A stretch of DNA of 64,000 nucleotides from Eudromia elegans (lineage: Eukaryota > Chordata > Aves > Tinamiformes > Tinamidae), in NCBI GenBank assembly GCA_003342815.1, contig PTEX01000003.1, positions 3,660,611-3,724,610 on the forward strand, written 5' to 3'. Below, piece by piece: positions 56,001-63,755 of the stretch. The stretch's first letter is position 1; every line of letters begins with the position of its first letter. The position numbers were made by a program, and so were the translations under genes. Under the pieces are notes generated by a model. It ran no database searches. It was not told where the DNA came from and saw only the letters and a program-made list of their open reading frames with translations.

Positions 56001-59000
56001 TACACATCATGAAGCACAGAGATCAATGTCCTCTGAAGGCTGTGTACATGATCCTCATCTGTGTTGGGTGACAGTGAAACCCATGTGCTTTCAATGTTAC
56101 AAAGGCCATAAAAATTGTCCCAGTTATGGGAGGCTAAATTTTGCTGTGAAGGGTAAACACTGAGGAGAGTATACTGAGATCATAAGGCTACAAGTAAAGG
56201 AAAGATTCATCAAAAAATACATATATTATCCTACGTCTAAAAAAGCCTCAAAAGCTCACTCATGTGCCCCATGTGCAGCTATGTGCAGAAAGCTCAGTTT
56301 CACAAGCTGTCATCCATCTTCCATCTCAGAATAGGATTATTCTGCAAGGAGTAGCTCCGTGATGGCAATAACAGACAGATTAGATTACATTAAAGTTCTT
56401 CAAAATGTCAGGAAAAAGTGGGCTGTGGGAGCCAGCTTTTCCTTGTAATAAGAAAAGCATTGTGGTGGCCTAGTGGTAAGACTTGGGGCCTAGAATTTAC
56501 TTCCATGGGATTTGAGCATATGTTTGAAATTAGCATGTATTTAAGTGCCTGCAAAGAACAGTGAACAAATAAGGACATTTCTTTCAAGGACTTACTATTT
56601 TTTTCTGTGATTCGTACCAGAACACAATTGTTTTCCTGAAATATAGCACATGATGACAAATCTATGCGAAGATTAACAGTCTGAAAGACCAAATTATTCT
56701 ACAAAATATTTACTGTGTATAAATGGGGAAAAAAGCGAACCCTGCGATACTTATATGTTAATAGAGATGGAAGTATGTTTTGTATTCAAACATTACTATA
56801 TTTTATTTCCACCCTTTCTCTTCTGAGCAGTAATTCTTAGAGCTGATATTTGTTCTTTCTTGCGCGTAATACAAATTAAAGCCAAAAACCTACTAGTTCT
56901 TAAACCTTTGAAGTCATCTGACTGAATAGAGACTGAAAGTTCTCTTAGCATGTCTACAAAGCAAGTGAGATACGGCAAGGAATTGTCCAAGTTTTTACAC
57001 ATTCAACATCTGCCTGAAGAAGCACTACCTTGTTTGTCTGCTCTTGTTTGCTTTTTAATGGTCACACATTTTGTGCCAATACATTGCCGGCCACCTACAT
57101 GGATCTAGAATAATACACTAGGTACTTTGTTTCAAAATAGCAATTTTACTTTCTGAGTGAAATTATTTGGCACATTTTTTTCCCCAGACACAATGCATTA
57201 TGAGGAAAAGCCCAGGATCATGCCAATACGCATCCTTCCTCATCCCACACTCATATGAGAGAAGAGCACTTTCCTTAATTGCCTGCAGTGAAACTGAGCA
57301 TTCATTTATATTGAATTTCCCTTTGTTTTGTGGCGAGAAATAAATGTGAATTGCTAGGCTTATACTCACCAATACAATTCTTTCCATCTGCAGCAAGCTC
57401 ATAGCCATCGTAACACTGACACACGTAAGAGCCAGGCGTGTTCACACAGATCTGCTCACAGGCATGTTTCTCCACAGCGCAAAGATCCTGAGCTGCAAAA
57501 CATAACTCAGTTAGTAGGATTTTTTTTTTTCTGACCTTCTATGTTGCACACCTAGACTGTGGATTGAAAATAAATTTCAGGGAGTCGTAAAGAGCTCTTC
57601 AGAGATGAGCTCATTTTAACACAGAATATGTTAGCATTCTGTCAAATGGTCAAACTTTTATGCCAGGCAAAGTGATCACTCAAAGCTTAGGAGTTTGTTC
57701 CTTAGCTAATGGCAGCGGCGATTACAGGGCCCACTAGAGTTGTTTGATTGTATCTTTCTCTAAAAAAAGTCGAAGGACATTCTTCTTTGGTTTTTTTTTT
57801 TAAATAAGTATTTTTATAGTTTTTTAGCTTTATGTTAAAAAATATCCTGAGGAGGAGGATAGAAAAGGAAAGACTAGGAGCCAAGGGGACCAACAGTCTT
57901 GGGTATCTCTAATTTTTGAATTTTACCATTTCAGTTTTATGAAAACACCATCACAAGTTCTCCCTCTCCCCCTCACGCAAATGTCACATTAGAAAAAGGA
58001 CTGCAACGAATGAGGTCAGTCCTAGTGAAGCACATTTGGCTTTTTTTTACAATAGATTAAAGCTATCATCAGAGAACCCCAAGTTTCCTTAGTGAAATCT
58101 GTGGGAAGTAGAAGCTTTTGTGTTGCTCACGAACAGACCAAGACCAGAGAGTGCTCAACACATAATTATCGTTTACAGCTACAAAAACGGCTTTTGGAGC
58201 AGGTTTGAGGAACCTGGCCAAGCAAATACACATTTTCTTTTATAGTTGTGTGCTTTGTATCAAGTGACACGATGAACAGCATAAACAGTCCTTTAACTCT
58301 CTTGTTCCAGTATAAACACCCACAAATAGATAATTTTTCAGCTTGTTTCAGCCACATTTGTTTTTCTGTACTACATTGTGTATTAATGTAAGATTCAAAA
58401 CTATCTAGAGAAGGATCTAAGTGATTAAGTTAAACAAACATACAGAGTACAGAATGCATGATTACGAAACAGCCCCTGCCTGACAAAAACCACTTGTCTC
58501 TGGAACCAGAAATCACACAAATTTTGTTAAAATAATGGTGGACACAGAAATAAAGATGTCCTATTAGTAGAGAGCAAGTTAAAGCATATAAAGTAAATCC
58601 TGCTTACTAAGAACACAACTAAACTTCACTACAGTTCATTATTACAAACTATAATTAAAGTCAATTACTTAAAACTGAAAAAGTCAGCCCTTTTTAAGGA
58701 GGAAATGAGTGCAATATATAGGACTTTTGAAATTATTCACTGCAAGGTTGTAAAATCCTTATATTTCAGGAATTAGGGATATTTTCTGAGTGTATGCACA
58801 GTATTTCAAAGTTATCTAGTACAGGGTTTGTTGCACCTTTCTGTACAGTCTGGACATGGTTGCTATCCAGATTGGATATTGGAATCATTAGACCACTGCC
58901 TGTCAGAAGATAAAGCAGTGCTTTGTTTGGCTATTGCTTCCTTCTTGAGTGTATGACACCAATAAAATTCAAATACAATGTGAATCCTTACAGTCTATTT

Positions 59001-62000
59001 CTGAATACAGTCAGGTGTAAAAATTAACTTCACGTGTTTCAGAAAGGCTTATGAGAACTTACTTGCAAAGAATAGTCAACGACACATAACTTTGCACGTC
59101 CTTTGTGATGATCAGCATTAATTCTATACTGAGCTCAGTGCTCTTTATGAACTCAACCCAAAAGATATGTAATGTAAGCACAGTTTGGGGGTGTGTGACA
59201 GAAAGGAAGTTAAAAAAGATAACGTACTGCTGCAAGTCTTCTGGTCCGCATTGAGAATGTATCCTTGTTTACATCTGCATTCGTAGGAGCCAGGGGTGTT
59301 TATGCAGAAGTGATCACAGTGATGTTCAACTATACTGCACATATGGGGCACTGAAAGAAGAAAGATAAAGTTATTAATTGCTAGGATTAATTTCTTACAG
59401 TCAGAACTAAAAAAAAAAGCTTTAAAAAACTTTGCTGTAGTCAACTTAGAAATCTAAATTAAACTTCAACACTCAAAATAAAAAAAAGAGGAAGCTTAAT
59501 CCTATAATTGGTTTTGAAAAGATTCCTTACTAAATAGTAAAACATATTTATTCCTAACAACGGCATGGACATAGATATTTTCTGTCTGGTTGACAGCAGG
59601 GGCCTATTTTTGGGCATGGAATTACACGTGCTATGGAGATATATAACAACATAAAATTTTATAATAGGGTATCTAGAGACACTGGTTATGTGGTGGTTCC
59701 AAGAACACAGTGAAACCCAACTGCTGCAATTTGAAATTTCGAAAACAAATGGACTTTAAATAAAAACTGTTCTACAGGACATTTAATTTCTTGAACAAGG
59801 AAAATAACCCTAAATGAGAATAATGAGGTGTAATGACTAGAAAACATCTCAATGAAGAATCTTGCCTGTTTAGTTATTAATGCTGACAAAGAGCAATATA
59901 CGACTACTATATATGAGGTAATATATCTTTAAGACTCAGGAAGGGGGAGCCAAGCACTGCTATGCTACAGAATAAAACTCTTCTGAGTTTATTTTTTTAT
60001 TTCTTTCCATTTTCAGTCTCCTATAGCATGTAATAAAATGCAACAGAAGAGACTAGAGGAAAGCAAAGGATTAGTGGACTGGTTTGGTCATATTCTTTGC
60101 TGCCTTTTTTTTTTTTCCCAGACCAGTATATTAAGAAATTTCCCTGATGTTTTCTTTCCACTGGAGGTTTGCTTGTATGCCATTTCTATAACACATATGT
60201 AAATTCTTTCTCAAAGAGCACTGTGTAGAAAAAATTCTGTTCAATAAAGAACTAAGGATTGATGGGGTCTTTATTGCCTCAGGAATAGAAACTTTCAGTC
60301 TCTATTAAGTCAGATGACCTCAAAATTTATGGAAAAGATATTCAATAGCAAACTTCTTCTAACAGATACAACAGAAGCCTGATAAATAACTTAACATATG
60401 GTATAAGTGGTACTTATATAAGAAAAAAAAATGTGGCTTTGAAATTCTATGTATCCAGTCTTTGGAATGGCCACCAGAGTTACGCATTTATTACTAGTAA
60501 TCAAACCACCTCGACTTCCAGTTCTCTCAATCAGTCTTTTGGAACCCACCACTTTCTGTCAAACTAAAACTCCCTCGGAACTTTTGTTTATGTGAATACA
60601 GATCTTCTTGTCTTTTCCTTTCATTTTGCTTTTCTGAAAATATATCAATGATCTCTGATACATTTTAAACCTAGGTTTTCTCCTGGCTATTTTTCACTAG
60701 TTTTCAACATTGAGCATCATTGATTATAACCAAATGGGGACTTGGGGAATCTTGATAGTTTCAACTTTATTTCAGTTCCTCCCTTTCTCCAGCACAAAAT
60801 GGGGACAATGCCACTATTGCAGGACAAGGACAAAACCTTTATTTTTTCCTGTCTGCTTCATCCCAACTTCTCTAGATTTCCCACTCCACTTTTATTCAGC
60901 CTTCACTTCCTTTTCTGGCTACTGTTCCCATTTATATTTCCCATCTCTTGAGTTCTCATTCCTGATCTCATTCCTCACGCCTCTGATTTGCCAGGGTACT
61001 CTTTCTTCCTCCTCTACCTTGCTGACTGTTAATAAAACCAGGGCACTGGGATCTCCTGGCCCTGCTGCTGTGTCTGACATCACCAAACCTTCAGTAACCA
61101 GTGCCAGCAACTGCAGGGAAAGCCTATTTTAGCAGGCAGTGAATCCATTCCAAGAGATTCTTTGGGAATTCAGCTGCCAAGCAGTGGGGAATCTCTGCCA
61201 TGCATAGCTAAATAGAGGCTAATTATGTTTATTTTTTACTTTCTCCACTTTTTCGCTCCACCATTTGGCCAGATTTTGCTGTTATCTTAGTGGGAACTGC
61301 GAAGGCACATTCCCACAGACTGAAAAGCAGTCCAGACACAAGGGCAACTGAGGAGCCAAGTTCTTTATCCAGAGCATGAAACCTAGCAGGCTGGGTCTCA
61401 GGAGACTTAACTATAGCGATGCCTTGAGTCGCTTTAGGAAAGGGATCAAGGGGTCCCTGTGTTCAGCTCCACAACAGCTGTGTTCCTCTGTGCTCCCACC
61501 GGGGAGAACTTTAAAAAAACTAATCATATTTCCTGGAAAAAATCTAGGTGTTTTGGGAGGAGGAGCTGGGAGATGTTTAGATGCTCTCTTGAAATTCACT
61601 AAGCTGAATGCTGCTTTAGAGCCCAGATCTGAGAGAACATTAATGATCCATTATTTAGTTCTCGAAGCTGAAATCCATAGGATGCCACCAGCTTTGCTTT
61701 TTTTTTTTATTTTTAATTGAATCTGGCCTTGGGGTTTTAAGTGCTTTTTTGGATGTCACCTTCGATTCCTGAAACAGCAAATGCTGTGAAGGCATTTCCT
61801 GAGGAGTCAGCAACAACCCCTGTCACTTCCACACTCCTCCATCTGGAATGGGGGATGGCTCTATCAAGTTTTGATGTATTTGGATTAACGGGGAGCTATA
61901 CAACTCTCATACACTTCCTGGGCACTGCCTAGTTGGAGATACAAGCCTGTTACTCAAACAGCATTCGTACTGGATTGATTTCTAAAATGCAATTAAAAAT

Positions 62001-63755
62001 CCAATAAAATGAAGTTCTGCAACATTTGCCATTCATTCCACGTAAACTCTCCATCTACATTTAGTTTACTCCTTTTCTTTTTTTTTTTTTATATGTCCTA
62101 CTATGCCAGCTAATAATACAGCACGGAAGAAACAGGAAAAAATCTAATATCTGATGAATGTCTGTGATGGTATTTTGTGCTGATGCAGTTCAGCTGGAGC
62201 CCTGTTACTCTTTAAAACAATTCTGGAAAAGACCAAGTAAGGAAAATTCTCCAGACTACCCTGACAATAAGCCCCAGTTCTTTTCTGGCCAAAGCACCCT
62301 TAGGACAAGTGAGCGTTCCGCCTCACCATGCATTCTTTCTCTGGTCTCTGCTGAAAATGCCTGAGTTTCAAGCCAAAATTGTATGAAAATCTTTCATAAT
62401 TATCTGAGGAAACATGAAAATAGAAAATTATATTTAAGACACAGACTGGAATAGATCTTTTCCATTAGTCTAATGAATGAGGTGGGCCACAAGATTTTTT
62501 TAAAGGTAATTTCTTAGCAGAAAATTACACATGGAAGAAATTTCTCTCTTGGAAAGTAGAACATATTACAATTTTATTTACTTTATTGTATGAATGAATA
62601 ATATCATAGTAAAGGCCGTTTCTAACTTTCTGTTTATAAAATAGAAAAAAAAATCCCAAAAGTTTCCAAGCCTCTGTGTCCCACTTCCAGTCATCAGACA
62701 TGGTCAGAGATAAGTGTTTATATATAATTAATAATTAAGCTTTGGAAGAGGAATACCATGGACTCCATGGGATCCTTTTTTAGCCAAAAGACCATAATGT
62801 TTATCCATTTATATTGTCAGTACTAAGTGAAAACATATTTAAGATCAATAGATGAAATAACTTATCCAGTATTTAAATGGCAAAGGTTTGTAATTTCATT
62901 GCTATTATGCAATGAATAGGAAAATCATGATATGTATATTTGTCTCCCTGCTTATGACCACTAGGAATTAGATCACATTTTATGGCACTCAGCAACAGAA
63001 TTAGCTTTCTCCCATATGTATGATTACTGTTCTGAATGTTCTCTGGCTACTCTCCCGCTCTTCAATGTGTATGTTCTCACAGACCAGCTCCCATGTTAAA
63101 AGAAAAAAATCTTACTGATAGCCCGTGATGTTTTTGTGTATTTTACCTTCACCTATGCATTCAAATCCACAGATAAATTCCTTACCACAAAGTTTTGTCT
63201 GGAAGGCGGAGGTCAGTGTTTCAATCTGACTGAAATTAGCAACCAGAAACACATGCTCTTCATGCGGTTCACTCCCAATGGACCTGAGCGTGTTCATATC
63301 CACTTTCCCCACTCCAATGGCAAAAATCAGGATTCCTGAGTTACGAGCTTTAGCAGCAATCTCTCCCACCGGATCCTGAGGCCTCCCATCAGTCACTATC
63401 ATGATAATTCGGGGTACATTCTGGTTCAGGGGTCGAGCTCCTTCTGACTCTGAAAATGCAATGTTCAAAGCGTACTGAATAGCCAGGCCAGTCATGGTGC
63501 CAGTTGCCAGGTGCATCATTCTCTTCACTGCGCGCTCTATATCCTGCTTCCTCCTGAATGTCTTCAAGGAGAACTCGTGCTTGACCGTGCTGCCATACTG
63601 AATGAGGCCCACGCGCGTGGCATCAGGACTGACGTCCAGGAACTGCAAGATGGTTAAGATGAACTCCTTCACTTTTTCAAAGTCGTATGGACGGACGCTG
63701 CGAGAGCTGTCGATGATGAAGACAAGGTCCAGGCGTTTGTTGTTGCAAGTATTCT
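16980..63755 (-). CDS. MATN2: Matrilin-2, 25 coding exons, 5' end outside window
   Basis: MATN2 encodes a secreted extracellular-matrix adaptor that links collagens, proteoglycans and glycoproteins. In transcription order the window holds vWA1 (63186-63755), nineteen EGF-like exons (59228-59350 down to 28744-28866), vWA2 in two exons (26093-26506, 24208-24354), a linker exon (19553-19660) and two coiled-coil exons (19207-19302, 16980-17035). All are phase 1-1 and join in one frame of 3,728 nt, about 1,241 residues. Both vWA domains keep the metal-binding DxSxS, Thr and TDGR motifs. Each EGF exon encodes six cysteines. The linker and coiled-coil sequences ([29 protein letters not shown]-stop) identify matrilin-2 specifically among the matrilins. 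Human matrilin-2 has ten EGF modules, so this product is about nine modules longer. The signal-peptide exons lie beyond 64 kb, and one small human linker segment was not found. Confidence 0.95.
17036..19206 (-). other. MATN2: U12-type AT-AC intron in the coiled-coil region
   Basis: On the MATN2 strand the intron begins ATATCCTTTC, the U12 AT-AC donor consensus, and ends TTTCCTTAACTTTTGCTTAC (17036-17055). That segment holds the near-perfect branch site TTCCTTAAC about 11 bases before the AC end. Joining CGA-T to TA-GAA restores Arg-Leu-Glu in the human register; a GT-AG reading does not. Matrilin genes are known to carry an AT-AC intron at this position. Length is 2,171 nt. No exon is seen inside. 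Confidence 0.95.
19207..19302 (-). CDS. MATN2: MATN2 coiled-coil exon (first half)
   Basis: 96 nt encoding [20 protein letters not shown], then [11 protein letters not shown]. The CKC pair forms inter-chain disulfides at the head of the coiled coil in matrilins. The acceptor is TTTTTCAG and the donor is the U12 ATATCC. Human has [20 protein letters not shown] here. Confidence 0.95.
19553..19660 (-). CDS. MATN2: MATN2 linker exon between vWA2 and coiled coil
   Basis: 108 nt, phase 1-1, encoding [20 protein letters not shown] and [15 protein letters not shown]. It aligns with the human unique segment [20 protein letters not shown] and QHRYLFEE. The acceptor is TTTCCTACAG and the donor GTAATC. 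Human carries extra acidic residues just before this point that are not encoded here. Confidence 0.9.
19661..24207 (-). other. MATN2 intron between vWA2 and linker exon
   Basis: About 4.5 kb without a supported exon. A GC-rich patch lies at about 22560-22800 and a 35-bp minisatellite at 23481-23619. The counterpart of the human pre-linker segment (LEDSDGRQ region) may be hidden here as a very small exon; I could not identify it. Confidence 0.6.
23481..23619. repeat. 35-bp minisatellite, four copies
   Basis: The unit GAGGACGGGTGCCCTCTGCA, followed by ACACGGGCTCTGTAT, repeats four times (first copy 34 bp, then 35 bp). A partly related flank lies upstream. It is GC-rich inside an otherwise AT-rich intron. 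Confidence 0.92.
24208..24354 (-). CDS. MATN2: MATN2 vWA2 exon 2 (C-terminal part)
   Basis: 147 nt encoding [20 protein letters not shown] and [20 protein letters not shown], then CE. It completes the second von Willebrand A domain, with the last beta strand and C-terminal helix. Compared with human (EPTNKHLFYAED) two residues are missing ([10 protein letters not shown]). Borders are CTAG and GTAGCA. Confidence 0.96.
24355..26092 (-). other. MATN2 intron within vWA2
   Basis: Unique AT-rich DNA. No exon or repeat is recognised. Confidence 0.55.
26093..26506 (-). CDS. MATN2: MATN2 vWA2 exon 1 (N-terminal part)
   Basis: 414 nt encoding [20 protein letters not shown] through [11 protein letters not shown]. 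The MIDAS metal site is visible as DGSKS (DxSxS), the Thr of GSMTGLALK and the Asp of VVFTDGR, so divalent-cation-dependent ligand binding should be intact. The acceptor is TTTTACAG and the donor GTAACT, phase 1 at both ends. Confidence 0.97.
26507..28743 (-). other. MATN2 intron between EGF array and vWA2
   Basis: No exon is recognised. A purine-rich tract (AAAGAGGAAAGAAAAAG type) lies at about 28313-28345. Confidence 0.55.
28744..28866 (-). CDS. MATN2: MATN2 EGF-like module 19
   Basis: 123 nt, phase 1-1, the last EGF exon before vWA2. It encodes [26 protein letters not shown] and [11 protein letters not shown], with six cysteines. Acceptor CTAG, donor GTAAGT. The junction residue with vWA2 is Arg (A/GA). 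Confidence 0.95.
29035..29157 (-). CDS. MATN2: MATN2 EGF-like module 18
   Basis: 123 nt encoding [26 protein letters not shown] and [11 protein letters not shown], six cysteines. Acceptor TCTCAG, donor GTAAGT. The serine-rich loop (SNSSS) is unlike its neighbours. Confidence 0.95.
29295..29417 (-). CDS. MATN2: MATN2 EGF-like module 17
   Basis: 123 nt encoding [26 protein letters not shown] and [11 protein letters not shown], six cysteines. Acceptor TTCCAG, donor GTGAGT. Pro replaces the Asn of the usual CVNxxxSYxC hydroxylation motif, so that site is lost here. Confidence 0.95.
29629..29751 (-). CDS. MATN2: MATN2 EGF-like module 16
   Basis: 123 nt encoding [26 protein letters not shown] and [11 protein letters not shown], six cysteines. 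Glu replaces the Gly normally following the fifth cysteine region (DEF for DGF). About 82% identical in nucleotides to module 15 (22 of 123 positions differ by my count). Donor GTAAGT. Confidence 0.95.
29937..30059 (-). CDS. MATN2: MATN2 EGF-like module 15
   Basis: 123 nt encoding [26 protein letters not shown] and [11 protein letters not shown], six cysteines. Donor GTGAGT. It ends in T, giving Tyr at the junction with module 16, a feature shared only with module 14. Confidence 0.95.
30251..30373 (-). CDS. MATN2: MATN2 EGF-like module 14
   Basis: 123 nt encoding [26 protein letters not shown] and [11 protein letters not shown], six cysteines, again with EEF for EGF. It starts TC-AAA after TTTGCAG and ends in T before GTGAGT. 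Confidence 0.95.
30466..30588 (-). CDS. MATN2: MATN2 EGF-like module 13
   Basis: 123 nt encoding [26 protein letters not shown] and [11 protein letters not shown], six cysteines. It is separated from module 14 by only a 92-nt intron. Donor GTAAGT. A GD near the end resembles RGD (LRGDGK), worth noting because RGD can bind integrins. Confidence 0.95.
30683..30805 (-). CDS. MATN2: MATN2 EGF-like module 12
   Basis: 123 nt encoding [26 protein letters not shown] and [11 protein letters not shown], six cysteines. Acceptor TTCCCAG, donor GTAAGT, with a 94-nt intron to module 13. It begins the downstream block of eight modules. Confidence 0.95.
30806..32894 (-). other. MATN2 intron splitting the expanded EGF array
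   Basis: A 2.1-kb AT-rich gap between two tight clusters of EGF exons. No intact or clearly decayed EGF exon was seen inside. A short (AC)n run lies at about 32148-32171. Confidence 0.6.
32895..33017 (-). CDS. MATN2: MATN2 EGF-like module 11
   Basis: 123 nt encoding [26 protein letters not shown] and [11 protein letters not shown], six cysteines. Acceptor CTAG, donor GTAAGT. The YTCQC segment and the CGGCATGTTTTCC stretch at its 3' end are shared with module 17, suggesting related copies in the two blocks. Confidence 0.95.
33231..33353 (-). CDS. MATN2: MATN2 EGF-like module 10
   Basis: 123 nt encoding [26 protein letters not shown] and [11 protein letters not shown], six cysteines. Acceptor TTTCCAG, donor GTAAGT. 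The residue before the third cysteine pair is Gln instead of Glu. Confidence 0.95.
33451..33573 (-). CDS. MATN2: MATN2 EGF-like module 9
   Basis: 123 nt encoding [26 protein letters not shown] and [11 protein letters not shown], six cysteines. Only 97 nt of intron separate it from module 10. Donor GTAAGT. Confidence 0.95.
33932..34054 (-). CDS. MATN2: MATN2 EGF-like module 8
   Basis: 123 nt encoding [26 protein letters not shown] and [11 protein letters not shown], six cysteines. It starts TC-CAG after CACAG and uses a GTACGT donor, unlike most of its neighbours. Confidence 0.95.
34216..34338 (-). CDS. MATN2: MATN2 EGF-like module 7
   Basis: 123 nt encoding [26 protein letters not shown] and [11 protein letters not shown], six cysteines. 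NNS is a possible N-glycosylation site. Acceptor CCTAG, donor GTGAGT. It is the first of the expanded KD(V/I/L)C-type copies. Confidence 0.95.
34339..35116 (-). other. MATN2 intron between modules 6 and 7
   Basis: Unique DNA, no exon recognised. Confidence 0.5.
35117..35239 (-). CDS. MATN2: MATN2 EGF-like module 6
   Basis: 123 nt encoding [26 protein letters not shown] and [11 protein letters not shown], six cysteines. It matches human module 6 (VDYCLLSDHGCEYSC). Acceptor TTCTGCAG, donor GTAAGT. The one-to-one relation with human ends at about this module. Confidence 0.96.
35240..37321 (-). other. MATN2 intron between modules 5 and 6
   Basis: About 2.1 kb of unique DNA, no exon or repeat recognised. 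Confidence 0.5.
37322..37444 (-). CDS. MATN2: MATN2 EGF-like module 5
   Basis: 123 nt encoding [26 protein letters not shown] and [11 protein letters not shown], six cysteines. INEDLKTC is the distinctive ending of human module 5, which makes the orthology clear. Acceptor CGACAG, donor GTAAGT. Confidence 0.97.
37445..39734 (-). other. MATN2 intron, 5' of the CR1 copy
   Basis: AT-rich unique DNA. It contains two tandem copies of AGCTATTTGTTTACATCC (38413-38430, 38432-38449) and a GGAAG-type purine tract at about 38955-39000. No exon seen. Confidence 0.55.
38413..38449. repeat. Perfect 18-bp direct repeat
   Basis: AGCTATTTGTTTACATCC occurs twice, separated by one base. Each copy contains TGTTTAC, a forkhead-type core, so the pair could also be a doubled binding site; that is inference only. 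Confidence 0.85.
39735..40466 (+). mobile_element. CR1 LINE, 3' half, young copy
   Basis: A 5'-truncated CR1 that starts near CCTAGACATGCCTGCAGGCT and reads open for about 200 codons ([47 protein letters not shown]). It ends in two ATTCTATG units (40450-40465). It is nearly identical to the corresponding part of the 6478-7827 copy, so both belong to the same recently active subfamily. It lies 56 bases from the dead EGF exon. Confidence 0.95.
40523..40640 (-). pseudogene. Decayed EGF-like exon of MATN2
   Basis: On the MATN2 strand an intact-looking acceptor (CTCTACAG) is followed by AA-GTA-AAC-TTC-TGT-GCT, the start of a VDYCA-type EGF exon. A TGA comes next, and a net loss of five bases in the HGCEHxC region removes the second and third cysteines. 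In the shifted frame it regains [12 protein letters not shown] and LRHAGKTC. Length is 118 nt against 123. The donor is CTGAGT where neighbours have GTGAGT, so the splice site is dead as well. It lies between modules 5 and 4. Confidence 0.85.
40641..41895 (-). other. MATN2 intron sequence 3' of module 4
   Basis: Unique AT-rich DNA, no exon recognised. Confidence 0.5.
41896..42018 (-). CDS. MATN2: MATN2 EGF-like module 4
   Basis: 123 nt encoding [26 protein letters not shown] and [11 protein letters not shown], six cysteines. The LNPD ending is shared with module 3 and with human modules 3-4. Acceptor CTTAG, donor GTGAGT. Confidence 0.96.
42019..43158 (-). other. MATN2 intron between modules 3 and 4, proximal part
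   Basis: Unique AT-rich DNA, no exon recognised. Confidence 0.5.
43159..44275 (-). mobile_element. CR1 LINE fragment, reverse orientation
   Basis: It begins on the + strand with ATTCATAGAATCATTACGGT, the reverse of a CR1 3' end. Its - strand carries broken RT pieces: [20 protein letters not shown] near 44150, [15 protein letters not shown] near 43980, and FADTKLGG with an indel in FADD. Many frameshifts and CpG losses make it an older copy, in the same orientation as MATN2. Confidence 0.93.
44276..46399 (-). other. MATN2 intron, unique part
   Basis: No exon or repeat recognised. Confidence 0.5.
46400..46865 (-). mobile_element. CR1 LINE 3' fragment, reverse orientation
   Basis: It starts on the + strand with TCACAGAATCACAGGATCTT and GGTTGGAAGGGACCTCTAGA, the reversed CR1 terminus. 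The - strand encodes degraded [20 protein letters not shown] and [20 protein letters not shown]. It abuts an older CR1 in the opposite orientation. Confidence 0.93.
46866..48275 (+). mobile_element. Ancient CR1 LINE remnant, + orientation
   Basis: Highly diverged CR1: a [11 protein letters not shown]-like segment at about 46885-46920, an RVPQG-like segment at about 47128, an AAATCTGCGGGTGATGCTAAATT (FADDAKL-like) segment near 47200, and a tail at about 48060-48272 that matches CR1 3' sequence (GGCTTCCCAGAGATGTTTTG). Coding is fully decayed. The 5' part may have been cut by the reversed CR1 at 46400-46865. Confidence 0.7.
48276..49807 (-). other. MATN2 intron sequence before module 3
   Basis: AT-rich unique DNA with a short (CA)n run at about 49227-49251. 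No exon recognised. Confidence 0.5.
49808..49930 (-). CDS. MATN2: MATN2 EGF-like module 3
   Basis: 123 nt encoding [26 protein letters not shown] and [11 protein letters not shown], six cysteines. NQGC replaces the usual NHGC/DHGC. Acceptor CTTTTCAG, donor GTAAGT. The junction with module 2 is Val (G/TG). Confidence 0.96.
49931..52899 (-). other. MATN2 intron, modules 2-3, unique part
   Basis: AT-rich DNA. It includes an (ATT)n/(ATC)n simple repeat and a purine-rich stretch at about 52440-52560, followed by a moderately GC-rich 52615-52830 with no recognised content. No exon seen. Confidence 0.5.
50612..50690. repeat. (ATT)n/(ATC)n microsatellite
   Basis: Trinucleotide run ATTATTATT with ATC interruptions, fading into AATGATAATATTATC. 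It can fold on itself because ATT/AAT blocks lie close together. Confidence 0.9.
52900..54018 (+). mobile_element. CR1 LINE fragment
   Basis: Starts near GAACATCCTCATAGGAAAGC (motif A flank lost). It keeps [29 protein letters not shown] (catalytic FADD), [12 protein letters not shown] and [15 protein letters not shown] few frameshifts separate these blocks. The 3' end is CATTCTGGGATTCTGTGAGG. Intermediate in age between the young 39.7-kb copy and the old 47-kb copy. Confidence 0.94.
54019..57369 (-). other. MATN2 intron, modules 2-3, distal part
   Basis: AT-rich unique DNA. A perfect inverted repeat lies at 55256-55284. No exon recognised. Confidence 0.5.
55256..55284. repeat. Perfect 11-bp inverted repeat
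   Basis: TATACCTCGCT and AGCGAGGTATA are separated by a 7-base loop (AGTATAG). It is preceded by direct repeats of AAGAGTATA and AGAGTATA. The arms contain the only CpG-bearing patch in this AT-rich stretch. Confidence 0.9.
57370..57492 (-). CDS. MATN2: MATN2 EGF-like module 2
   Basis: 123 nt encoding [26 protein letters not shown] and [11 protein letters not shown], six cysteines. Human module 2 reads [20 protein letters not shown], a close match. Acceptor TTTTGCAG, donor GTGAGT. Confidence 0.97.
57493..59227 (-). other. MATN2 intron between modules 1 and 2
   Basis: Unique AT-rich DNA, no exon or repeat recognised. Confidence 0.5.
59228..59350 (-). CDS. MATN2: MATN2 EGF-like module 1
   Basis: 123 nt encoding [26 protein letters not shown] and [11 protein letters not shown], six cysteines. 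Human module 1 is [20 protein letters not shown], so orthology is clear. Acceptor TCTTTCAG, donor GTACGT. Joined to vWA1 through Val (G/TG). Confidence 0.97.
59351..63185 (-). other. MATN2 intron between vWA1 and module 1
   Basis: About 3.8 kb of AT-rich DNA with poly(T) runs near 60106 and 62079. No exon or recognised dispersed repeat. Confidence 0.5.
63186..63755 (-). CDS. MATN2: MATN2 vWA1 exon
   Basis: 570 nt, phase 1-1, encoding a complete first von Willebrand A domain: [24 protein letters not shown]-equivalent [19 protein letters not shown], and the C-terminal FQTKLC. The MIDAS residues (DSSRS, Thr of TMTG, Asp of TDGR) are intact. In one exon, as in human. Acceptor TTCCAG, donor GTAAGG. 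The preceding exons with signal peptide and propeptide lie beyond 64 kb; no candidate was seen in 63756-64000. Confidence 0.97.

Noticed and set aside
60710-61132. 140-codon + strand frame in a MATN2 intron
   Set aside because: Low-complexity F/S/L-rich translation of pyrimidine-rich intron DNA, with no homology or splice support.
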